A stretch of 64,000 nt of DNA from Certhia americana (lineage: Eukaryota; Chordata; Aves; Passeriformes; Certhiidae), in assembly GCA_018697195.1 (NCBI GenBank), contig JAGMWU010000039.1, positions 759,817-823,816 on the forward strand, written 5' to 3'. Shown here piece after piece: positions 1-11,215 of the stretch (position 1 is its first letter; every line of letters begins with the position of its first letter). Below the pieces are notes generated by a model. It did not search any database. It had not been told where the DNA came from and was given only the letters and a program-made list of their open reading frames with translations. Position numbers and translations under genes: made by a program.

Positions 1-2914
1 CAGAAAATGGCTTTGTAAAGATCTTTGTAAAGATCAAGCTTTCAGCCAAGGGTGAAACTCTTTATGATTCCATAGTTTCCATAGACATAAAAACCAATCA
101 TACCATAAGAAAAGTTATTCTGATTTTATTTTACTTAACAAGTGGTAAGTAATCAGTGACACTGTTTAAAGGTGTTGTTCAGCACAATAAACATGATTTT
201 TTTGTTGTTGATTGGTTGGGTATTAGTCTGAGAAGTAGAAAAGGGATAAATTGGCTACATCTATGGTGAAAAAGTGAAACATGAGAAAATGTTACCAAAA
301 TCCTAAAATACCATTAAACCAACTTTTTAACCTCTAAGTAAGTCTTTAACCACAATAACTATTTTATTTTTCATTTGTAAGCATGATTGAAAACAAGCTT
401 TACAAGAAATCCTAAATGAAGCAAAGAGTAAAATTACCACTGGGCATGTCTCTCCTGCAGTATCACCAATAAGAATATGCAATGATTATTAACATTGTGG
501 ATTTTTCAACAGAGATTTGTGAATTCACTGGTTTTCTCTTCTATGACTGCTGTGACCCCCCCAAAAAAAAGTTCAAAGGAAGGTTTTGATGTCATGCATA
601 AAACTTTTGATTATTCTTACATCTCAATTTAAAACATTCTTCTAGCCCACATTCTTAGAGAAATTTATGGAAAGTACCAAATATTTTTAAAGATCTCGCC
701 TTTATTTTCTCCAGAATTTCCGTCTCATCGAAAGTCTTCAGTGCCTCTGTTATTCCCTCCAACCCACCCAAAAAATAAACAAACCTCTCAGTATATTTAG
801 CTGAGATGTGATATTCTAAAAAAATTATATATTCTTAAGGATTACACCTTAAACTATTTTGGTCTTCAAAACTGTTCTGTGTAAATAAGCAACCTTTTTA
901 TACTCATTTTAGCTAACTCTACCATCATCAGTTCTTAGCCAGAATTAGTGAAGACAGTGATGAATGAATCAGACAAAATGGGAGAAGTGAATTCTTAATA
1001 GTAATCAGAGTAAAGTCTTGGTAAATCCCCATCTACAAATTGCCCCAGTATTTCAAATACAAGTATTTCAAATGTCTTCTCCTTCTTTTGGACATAGATT
1101 ATTTGAACTAGGATTGATTTTTTTTACAGGCTATGACCAAATACTCTCAATTTTTAGTACACAGATTTTTATCAAGCCTCAGTTAAGTTTTCCCCCCTAG
1201 CCCTACCCACATTCCTGCTTTCAGAGTAGGAGTTAAAAGTAGGGAAAAAAATCAGAAACAGGGAGAAATTCAGTTTTGTCAGTCATTATTAATCATTTCA
1301 AAGAAAGAGCTTGAATATAAAATGAAAATTATTTTCTGACATGACAAAAGAGGTAGGCAGGTTCTAGTAGAAGGGTGCACTTCTTTGTGCAGCAAAAGGG
1401 TGCTTCTTCTTCTCTCATCCCACCTCCTCAGTCACAAGCCTTCTTAGGCCTGCAGCAAGATGAATCTTGGAGAATTTTTCTCACTGTATTGTGTACGAGT
1501 GTTTTCATAAGCTAAATTTGCTTTGTTCTCTGTGCTTCTGAAGCTGCTGCTCCTGCTGCCAATAAAACAAGAATATAATGAAAACTCTCTAGAAATGTTA
1601 GAGAGCTGGAAGCTCCAGGGACAAAGAAGGAAACTCTTGCTGTTCTACAAAAAGAAAAACAGTGGTATGGAGAACGAAGCTTCTCAAAAAGCACTTAGCC
1701 AGTGGTAAAACTGGAAACAGTGAAGAAAATACCCAGGTAAAACAAATGTAAAAATAGAGACACAGATAATCTCTTCCCTAATTCTAAAACTTTTAAGTAT
1801 TATAGATTCTGGGCAAATCTGAAGCAGGACTTCAATGTCTTCAGACATTTCAGTAACCCATCACTTTTATGGTAGCTCTGCTAGTTCAGATCACTCCTAA
1901 TATCCTGCATTCCTCTCATGATGTTGAATTGGCTATTGTAGTAGTCTAAACAAAACATTCTTGTAGTCGCCTTCCTTGGCTTCAGCCAGCCCCATCATTT
2001 ATTATGCTATAGTGAGCAGTGTTAGGAAGGTAAACAGTTCAGCCTAATCCTGTCTTGTTTAAATTGGCCCTTGGAATGGTCAACACTAAAAATTTAGCAC
2101 TTAGTACTTAATGCAGTATTTTAGAACTTAATGTAATATTTTATTCTATAGTCTGGGCCTTATCTCTACAAACTCCTTGATTTATACAGACAGCTGCAAA
2201 CTGATGAGAGAAGATGTTTTCTAAGGGCTAACATAGCAGAAAGAGAGCAGTAAATTTGGCTGACAAATCAATGTTTTACAGGCCTGACACACCAGACTGA
2301 CTTCTTGAATGGCCCCACAAAACTACCTGTCAGCTGACTCCCAAAGGGCCTTCCTAAGGAGGGGTGGCTCAGCTATCCAAAATGGCATTCCCAGTTCCCA
2401 GGCAGTCTCTCCCACATGTGCTGGAAGCATCACATGTTCAGCATCAACAGCTGAATTTTTGGTGTGATGAAGTCGCAGCTGTTTGCAAGCTGGAGCCAGG
2501 AAATACTCTTTGTCTTCTCTGTACCCAAAGGGGTTCAAGGGCTGGCCACAGCAAAGACTTGTCTAGCCTGGAGTTGTCTGGGATGAGAGGGAAATTCAGC
2601 AAACGAGGGAAATGTTGAGGTGGAGAAGCAGCAGAACTGGTTTGTGAATGTCAGTCTCTTGCAGGGTTTGTGGTTCCTCTTGGCTGACTTCAGCTCTCAG
2701 GAGAAGAGGGGTCAGGGGCATTGGCGGTGAAGGCTGGATTCCAGGAGGAGGATCACAATTTACCTCCCAACTAGACTGGAGAGTAGCCAATGCAGTGCTG
2801 CATCTGACTCTTTCATGTTGGGAAGACCATGGGAGAATCATCCTGAATTTTCTGGTGTTGAAACTTGAAGCCACAGAGATTTTTTGGGTTTCATTTTTGC
2901 ATAGTTTCCCAGAG
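1..2914. other. Intergenic DNA, nothing recognised
   Basis: AT-rich unique-looking sequence. The open frames are short, mostly lack a plausible splice context and resemble no family. The part from about 2,320 onward is somewhat richer in GC but holds no recognisable gene or repeat. Confidence 0.7.
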
Positions 2915-2985
2915 TCAATACATAATCACAGAATAATATAGGGTGGAATGGAACTCTAGATGTTAAACCCACACAAAGTTCCATA
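2915..2985 (-). mobile_element. Possible decayed CR1 3' end, reverse orientation
   Basis: AATCACAGAATAATATAGGG followed by TGGAATGGAACTCTAGATG resembles a reversed CR1 tail of the AGAATCACAGAAT...GGTTGGAAGGGACCT type. Nothing CR1-like follows, because the sequence runs into the tandem repeat that starts at about 2,990. The match is short and weak. Confidence 0.45.
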
Positions 2986-2989
2986 TGAA

Positions 2990-3830
2990 GTTCTTGCAGG
3001 AGTAATCCTCTTCCAGAATTCTTTGACAGCCTCTTTGCACTCCCAATCCACTGCAGCTCTAGGCTCTCCCTCTCTACCAACCCCAACTGCAACTGGGCAT
3101 TGACTGAGCCACATGGAAAGCCCCACAGCCCTTCTCCATAAGAAAAATTTCCAAAGGGAAAAGTCTGCTTGTAGACTTCCTATTTCTTTGGCAGCACCTT
3201 TCCATCCCCACTTTACCTACACTTGGTCTCTCACCCAACCCCAGCCCTAGGCCTGTGCAGGTGCTGAGCCTTAGCCCAAGTTCCACAACATAGTCCTGCA
3301 TGAAGTTCCCAGAGGATAACTCTTTTTGGCAGCTTGTCCCCTTCTTTATCTTTTACAGCCAGGCTGAGCCTACCTGCAGCCCTAAGCTATCCTAGTTCAC
3401 CACCCTAAGACTTAGGTCAAGCCACATGACCTAGGTCTTGTTAGGTCTAGTTCAACAGGAAGTCTTCGTCAGACAATATTTTTGGCATCCCCACCCCAAA
3501 TGATCCCAGAATTTAGTCTCTCTGACATCTCCAATCCTAAATATTATCCTTGATTTTAGGGGTCAAGGTACAGGCTGGTCCAAGGTCCCCATCTCATCCT
3601 CACATGATGAATTTCTGCAGGGAGAAGTCTTTCTGCACGCTACCCTTTGGCACATTTACTGCAGTCCCACCTCAACTGGAATGCTAGGCTTTGTTTCTCT
3701 GCCATCCTTAATCCTAAACCTAATCTTTGGAATTGGCTTAATTTTAGCCAAAGACGTCTATCTTCAGCTGAATACCACATGAAGATGTTCTCATGAGATG
3801 ACTTTGCATCCCCTTCCTTTTTCAATCCCT
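2990..3830. repeat. Degenerate tandem repeat, unit about 140-165 bp, five to six copies
   Basis: A TTTGGCA/TTTGACA-type anchor recurs at about 3,023, 3,187, 3,325, 3,480, 3,646 and 3,803. It is usually preceded by a CACATGAAG...CAGGAGA segment (for example 3,298, 3,604, 3,776) and followed by CCCC-rich and CTAGGCT/CTCTCT segments. Units are strongly diverged but in register. Local GC content is higher than on either side. No known family was recognised, and frames open on the minus strand across it (recurring Gly-Leu-Gly-Leu) merely reflect the repeat. Confidence 0.6.
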
Positions 3831-6800
3831 TACTACTTGAAGCTGGACCATATATACACTTTTCAAATTTACTTCAATCACTGTTTGAAATGAACTTGAT
3901 GGGATATTTTAAAAAAGTGCAATCCCATATTGCCATCTATAATTTAGAAAGTGCAACCAATCCCACATTTCTTCAGGTGATTGATAAAGTTCCTAGGAGG
4001 TTACTATACTCTTAAACACCAGCTTTTGCTTAAAGAATGCCAGAAAAAACTATTTTTCCTGAGCAAAGATGGCCACTTTTCTGACACCTGAGGTGTCTAG
4101 AGTGAGCAGAAAGAACCTTATGACAAAAATTAAAAGACAATTGTACAGAGGGAGCAGTGTCCTGTCTTTATCTCAGGTCTTCAAATGACAGATGGTTTTG
4201 GTCTTGAATACAGCTGGGATCAGACCACTGAAAATCTTTAAAAAGAAGTCTGAGACTTCAGACTTCCCCAGTGGCTTTTGTCCTAGAGATCTGGAAAGTC
4301 TGTGGAGGCAAACATGAATCAACATCAATTAACACAATCTCTTCACTTTTTCCAGTAATTTGACACATACATCCAATGTTTTCCAAATGGAAAAACACCT
4401 CTGCTTGGCTTCTGAAGGAGAGATGCTTTGAGGTCAAGATTTTCATCACTATTTGTAAAGAGCTTTACAGTCTTTGGAGAAAAGCAAAACCCAGCCTTTG
4501 TCAATGCCAACTATTCTGTTTATTTTTGCATTTTTTTCACTGTATCTTTTCCAGAAAATGTTTTAGGCCACAGGGGACAGGCAGTGGTAGAACTAGGTAG
4601 ATGCTTTGCCTGTTTTCAAGAAAAACACATTGGGGGATTACATTTATCCAAAATGTTGCCTAAGGGTTAAAATTGGATACAATTACTAACCTATATACTT
4701 CAAGTTGCTTAAAAATTACCAAATAGCATAAAAATTCTGTCATTAGCACAGAAGACTTGATAAATCTCATGTGTAAATAAATAAGACTTGTACAGAAAAA
4801 TATTTATTTGGAATTTTAGGACTAAGTGTAAACAGAAAACTCAATGTACAAATAATGAAGGTAATTTAAATCCAAGTGTTACCCGACATACAAACTCTAT
4901 AAATAGCTGTTGCCATCTACGGAAAATTTTATTTCAACAGAAATAAAATGAAGCTCTTGAATCTGAATATCCTGCCTCAATATATTCCACTGCAAATACT
5001 GTTTCAGATCTCATCGTTTGGGCATTTATAACATGTAACAAAACCAAAGTGTTGATTAGCTCATAGCTTTCCAGATTTTGCACAGAAAGGAAACAGTTCC
5101 TCCTTGAGGAATTCCACTACTTTCCAGAAAAACAAGAACCTCTAAATAAAAGTGCTTTCAGGAAGACCCATCAACATTGGACAGCAACTACCACTTCTAT
5201 TGCTTGGTTGAAGGTACATGACCACTCTTACAGCAATAAGAACATTTGAGAAAAGTGGCTGATATTGGGGGGCTAGAAGAGTGTTTCATTAGTTTTTACA
5301 TAAATGCATTATGTTAAAAGATATTTTGATTCATAATTTAATTGATAATGGTGTTCCAGAAGTCCCTGGCCTACCTGATATAGCTGACTCCAAGGCAGCC
5401 AGCCCATGGAACAAAGTCCCCCGAATCAAACATTCCCAACCCACTCTCTGGTTCCAGAGGCTGTGGGCAGGGCTGGCTGAGCAGAAGGCTCTGTTCACCC
5501 ATTCCTCTTTCTTCCAAGACCTAGAATCTTCACTGGATATTGTTTGTGTCCATCTTGAAACTTTTATATACTGTCTCCTTCTTAAAGACCTTTTGCAATG
5601 ATTGATACGGACACTTTTTCTAACTACTTTTGTCTACACAACCACTATAACTGAATTTCCATTTACATAATTTACATTGGCAATAAATTCTTCTACATGC
5701 TGCCTATGCAGTTTTAAGGCATACAAATACCTCCCCAGGTTGTTCTGTGATTTTCAACCTGATTTCATTTCTGGCATATGCAATTTCTACTTAGTGCTCA
5801 GACTAAACAGAGAAGATTAAACAGACTCTTGTGTTTAGCCAAGTATGATAAACATATTCTTCATTTCTGACTGGTCAAGAGCAGAAGTACAGTAAAAAAT
5901 AGGAAAATATTTTAAAACTTATGGGAGGCATCACATAGCTCAAGGATGTCATACTAAATACTGACTACGGTAAGGAAAACTAAGAATAGTTCATGCATGA
6001 TCCATATGCTGAAATCTAATAAATATTTGTCCAAAACTTTTGAATAATGAAAATATTCAAAAAATGAATTGTTCCCTTAAAGACAGCTTCCATCTAAAAA
6101 TACACAGCTAAATTCAGGAAGATGTTTACTGCAATTAATGGGATTAATTCTAGTAAAGGGTAATGCCTGTTTCTTCCCTGTCTTGCCTAGGTCAGAATTT
6201 ACTGGAAAAATTTACATTTCATTCAGAACCTGTAATTCCACAGCAAGCTGTGTTTTATACTGTATTCCTATCTTCCAGTCAAAACCGGTCTGCTCATCCC
6301 TGAAACCTCCCAATGTGCATTAAATTCACAGCTACTGCACAAGGGTTTTAATATTCCTGAGTTCAAACACTCATCCAGCTTTCAATTGTGTCACTTAAGA
6401 TTTTTTAGCAATATTTTGCTAATTAGTTTTAAGCTAATTAATGCTGTGTATTGGCCCCTTTCTGTGTGCCCTGGAGCCATTTGTTGTGCTATTTTAGTGA
6501 AGAGAGTGTTTTGCTACTCATTTGGTTCCCTACCTGGCACCATGACGGATGCTGGGAGAAAGGCCTGAGTCTCGGGTGTTTCCCTGCAGGGTTTGAATCT
6601 CTACTGCAAACTTTAGGCTGCAGCCCAGTTTGAATTTAGAAAAACATGCTGAATCATTGGCAGGTTTGGTGCAGCTTGTTTCTGTCACACAGTAAGGGAC
6701 TGTTTTTCTTGAATCTTGAAAGGAAAACTTTCCAGTTCCCAGTGGCTTGCTACAGGATACTGAGCAATCATGTCAGGATACTCATTTTCCAGCACTTTAA

Positions 6801-9800
6801 AACCATAAATTGTGTCTGAAAATATAGAATGCAATTAAGGTGGATATTGCAGTCTCTGACTGCTAGTCACTGTTTCTGGCAATTGTCATCACCTGTGACA
6901 TAAGAAACAGCAGGGGAGCCATGTCAGAGGTTGCATATCAGCTCTCATCCTGTCAGGAGAAATTTAATATTTAAAGATGCAGCCTGATTACTGATTCTGG
7001 AATGAGTGCAATGCAATGAAGAAACAGGCCCTTAATATCTAATTTAACATTCAACATTTAAATACAAAGCCTCTTCTTCTGACTGGATCAGAACAAGAGA
7101 GTTTTTTGGTTCTGGAGTCATATAGATGGAATTTCAGACGTCACTCAGACGCCACCTTTTCTGTTTTGTGTTAATCTGAGGATCAGACTCAGCAGATATC
7201 AGTAATCACCTCTAACTGGGTTCCTGGGCTAGACACTGGGATGGCAGAGCAGGTACTGCAATCCTCCTGCCACCCTCACACAAGCAGGGATACAGCTGTC
7301 CAGTGTAGTGCTCCACATTTACCAGTAAGGCATTGGCTAAGGAAGGACCAAGACCAGCAGGAGATGGATAACTGTTAATGGATATGCCATGGGCTGCCCA
7401 TAAAGGATCCTTCAGGCAAGCCTGGCACTTACAGAGCTGAATTCCCTCAAACATTATACTCCTGCATGCACTCACTTGTATTGGTCCTCCACACTTCAAT
7501 TGCACTTCGAAAGGCCTTTTATGTTAAAATACAATTGTTAAGTGATGAAAATGACTGCTGAAGTACACTGGTGTCAAGGAGGATCACATAAACCCATCAA
7601 CACCACCTCAGTTCCTAGGCACAGACTTCCACTTCACAGTTCCAGGAAAATACATCAAATGGAAACTGTACGTGCTCCCTGTCTCTCCCCAAGCACCATG
7701 GAGGAGCTATCTCACTCAGCATGGCCTCATCTCTGGACAACATTCCTATCATCAGTCCCCAAGAGCTTGGGCTTGGCAGCCAGCAGAGCAAAGGTCACCC
7801 CTCTGCTTTCACTCCACACTAATATTTTGTGTGCTGTTTGTTGCTATGTTATCTGGGCATGGCAGCACAGCCCTGCTCCCACGCATGGACAGCAGTCCTG
7901 CAAGTCCAGCCTCTGCACATTTCACCTTCGTCACTGGTTAGAGACAAACCATGAGCCTAGAACAGTAATACACACTCTCTTTGTTACTGCATATCCCCTC
8001 TGAATTTCAATCTTTATACTGTAATGCGAGAAACTTACAGAAAAAACCAACACAACCACTTCAAGTTGCAATCTTTGTACACCTGAAATAATGCCAAAGC
8101 ACATCATTCAGTTCTGCAGGCTGTAACTGGTTTCAATAGTGCACACCCACAGAGGAAGGTCTGACTGACAGTGGACAGTTAAGACTGGTTTGAACCCATC
8201 ATACAGCAGTAATTTTACTGCTAGAATCCAGTGATAACATGGCTTATTTCCATAATTAAAACAAATAAACCCTTATGAGATTAAGACTAGAGAAATGGTG
8301 AGTAACAAAATTAACTTTTAAAGCATTTTTACCACTCAGCATTGAGGGATCCATTTTTATTCTAAGATCTGAAGCTAGCAGAGTAATGGCAAACACCCTA
8401 TGCTTCCTTGCACTGCAGCCGGAAAAATGAGGCCCTAAAAGAGGGACCCACAACCATTCTTAATCCCATGGAAAGTGGAATGGTTGGAACAGGAAGAGGA
8501 AAAGAGAAAATACAGTGTAGCATTGAAGAAAGAATGGCTCAGTGTATGGATATGTAGCAATTGATGGGTGATCCAAGCTTTGAAATTGATGACAGTAAGT
8601 TTCATGTCACAGACACGGGATTTCTACTAGATTCTCCTAGGATTTCTAGCAGAAAAAAGGCAGTGAAGAGAACACTAGGAACAATTTCACATGGACTTAG
8701 AGGGTAAGAAATACCTTGTAAGAAGGAAAACAAGAAGAGGAATTACATTATAAAAGTAGAAGAGGAGGGAGAAGAAGAAGCACAGGAAAAGGCAGCTGGC
8801 TATGCAAATCACCCCAAAGAATGAATGAACCGGTCTCAAACTGGAGAGGCTCTTCAAGCATGAGAAAGCAGAAGCCTGTTAAACCATCCATAGGCAACAA
8901 TATTACTCTAACAGTGAAGTGACTGTGTTATTGCTAGGGCTGTATGTGAAATAAAATACTTCTGAATTTTCTCTGGATGAGCATTTAGAAATTGTCACCT
9001 TTTGCAAGGGTTGCTGCATCCTTCCCATATACATTTCTAGATTGGTTTTGAACAATTACAGCTTTAGAGCCTCATTCCTAACACTTGAGAGTTTCCTGCT
9101 CAGCCCATAGTTTGTACTACTAATAGGATTTCCACTCCCCACAATTCCATTACCTAAAGTTGTTTGGTTTTTTTCCTTTAGTTCATACATTTATGGTTTC
9201 CTCTCCAAAATGAATTATAATTCATCACATCTACTGGCATTGTTGCTCAGCAGTTGGCTTGGTTTTTTTTTCTGTTGGACAAGCCGCAGGAACAGTTGTC
9301 TTTGAATCATATTTATTAAAATTGTATAATAGAAGAAATTTGCATTCCTGTTATGTCTTTCATTGAACTGATCCAGCCACAGAAACTCTAGGAACTGGTG
9401 AATTCTTTAAACACTCCTTAAGGTAATGTGAATTTGCAGAAATCCCTTGCCTGAGACAAAGGAAGTCAAGGATCTGGCAAAACCAATAATTTTCAACCAA
9501 AAAGCTGTAAGAAAACTTAGTTCTATAACCTACTCAATTCATTCAAACCAATGCAAAGGGGAATTCTGTGGGCTGTCATTTGTAATTTGGTTTCTTTTCC
9601 AGACTACACAAACGTGTCAACTGAACAGAAGTAGATGTGCCATAGAGAGGCTGACAGGATTTGTATTTGTTCTGGAATAGGGTATCAGAGCTAAAATGCC
9701 TAATTAAAAAAAAATCTCCAATGCCACATTTTCTATCACAATAATCCTATTAGATTGCTTAGACCTAATTAGGACAGGCTCCAAACACTGCAAATGGAGG

Positions 9801-9880
9801 ATAAAGTTCAAAATATACTTGCACTCAGTTTAGGACAATGCACCCAGTTTGAGATATACCTTCTTATTACTTTTCATCCT
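3831..9880. other. Intergenic DNA, nothing recognised
   Basis: Mostly AT-rich. Slightly GC-richer patches at about 5,380-5,540 and 7,190-8,000 contain open frames up to 153 codons, the longest opening with GTG rather than ATG. None shows a known domain, low-complexity bias typical of real proteins, or clear splice sites. Confidence 0.65.
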
Positions 9881-10300
9881 GTTGCAGCTGGGTTAATTTT
9901 CTCCTTAGTAGCTGCTACAGTGCTGTGGTTTGGATTTAGCATGAGAAGATTGCTGATAACACATCGATGTTTTGGTTGTTGCTAAGTAGTGCTTACCCCG
10001 AGTCTTTTTCATTGTCTGGCGCTCTGTCAGTAAGGAAGCACAAAAAGGAGGGAAGCTGGGACAGGACAGCTGACCCAAGTTGGCCAAAGGGATATTCCAT
10101 ACCACAGAGCATCATTCCCAATAAATAAACTGAGAAGGTGCTGACCACTGCTCAGGGATGGGCTGAGCCTTGGTCAGTGCTTGGTGAGCAATTGTATTGT
10201 GCAACAATTGTTTTTCTTCAGTTTTATTCCTCTCTTTTTTTGTCATCTCCCTTTTCCTTGCCATTGTTATTGTTATAGTTTACTTCATTTCCCTCTCAGT
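9881..10300 (+). mobile_element. Endogenous retrovirus LTR fragment (solo, avian type)
   Basis: Landmarks in order match an LTR I recall as very common in bird genomes: GGTTAATTTTCTCC, GTGCTGTGGTTTGGATTTAG, CACATCGATGTTTTGGTTG, TGCTAAGTAGTGCTTACCC, GCCAAAGGGATATTCCATAC, GGTGAGCAATTGTATTGTGC, then a T-rich tail. At the expected TATA position the sequence reads AATAAATAAAC (about 10,130-10,140). No internal retroviral genes flank it, so it looks like a solo or truncated LTR. Both ends are approximate, no target-site duplication could be confirmed, and I cannot fix its class (ERVL or ERVK-like). Confidence 0.8.
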
Positions 10301-11017
10301 TTCAAACACTATGTATTTAAATGTGTTCTAGCCATTTACTAGTTATTCTGGACAAGAAAGAACAAATGAATAAAAGCTTTAACAACCAGAAACCTATTGA
10401 CCTGGTCAAGATGCAAGAGAATTCAAGACATAGAAAACAATCCTGTAATTCATTCATTCTATGACGCCATAAAACCTTAAAACAAAATTTGGTCACCCAG
10501 AATATAAAACCAAATAATTATCAATAAAGAAGTTACTATAAAGGACAATTTAGATAGATCTCTCTGAATCATCTTCCAATGATCTGCCATTGAACTAAAA
10601 AGTTAAAAATTATCTCTGCTCCTTAAAAAAGCTTGTAAAAGCAAAAGCTTTAAGAGACATTAAACAAACAAACAATTTTTTAATTCTTTAGTGTTCTTTC
10701 CCAAGACATATTTATGCTGGGCAACCTGTTACTGGGATAAAACTTCCCTGAAATTATTCACTGTATCAGCACTTAGGTTTCAGAGGAGAGGTAATATGGC
10801 AGCATTCATGGCAGCAAGAGCTAAAATACTGAAACTGTTTACAATTTGTACAATTTGTACAAAACTTCATTATGCATAAACAACAAAAATTCCCAAATAG
10901 TATAAAAAATTGTTATTGAAGAAAAATGCCAGATCTGCTACCAATAAAGTGTAGAGTACTGAAAATAAACAGCTGTTGTTGGAAACTCGTATCTTGAAAG
11001 TTAATGATCAAGAACTG

Positions 11018-11215
11018 AATAATTTATATATTAATACAGAATATTTAATATTAATTGGCAATTACTTGACATGTATAAAATAAATTATAACTATATTATA
11101 GATTAATTAAATCAAATAATTACATATTTAAATAATAGATCATTAATTAATTATAAAACAATCAATTCATTAATAAGTGGTTTAAAACAAAGGCTTAAAT
11201 AATGAATTACAATAA
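11018..11215. promoter_or_regulatory. Very AT-rich block dense in TAAT/ATTA cores
   Basis: About 200 bases with very few G or C, carrying many ATTA/TAAT cores and TTAATTAA-type palindromes (about 11,103 and 11,143). It could hold homeodomain sites or a matrix-attachment-type sequence, but plain AT-richness alone produces such cores. Confidence 0.2.

Noticed and set aside
6580..6625. GGGTTTGAATC as a tRNA T-loop
   Set aside because: No matching acceptor stem, D-arm or anticodon arm could be placed upstream.
7542..8003. 153-codon plus-strand open frame
   Set aside because: It opens with GTG and its sequence is Ser/His/Pro-rich without domain features. A chance frame in a slightly GC-richer patch.
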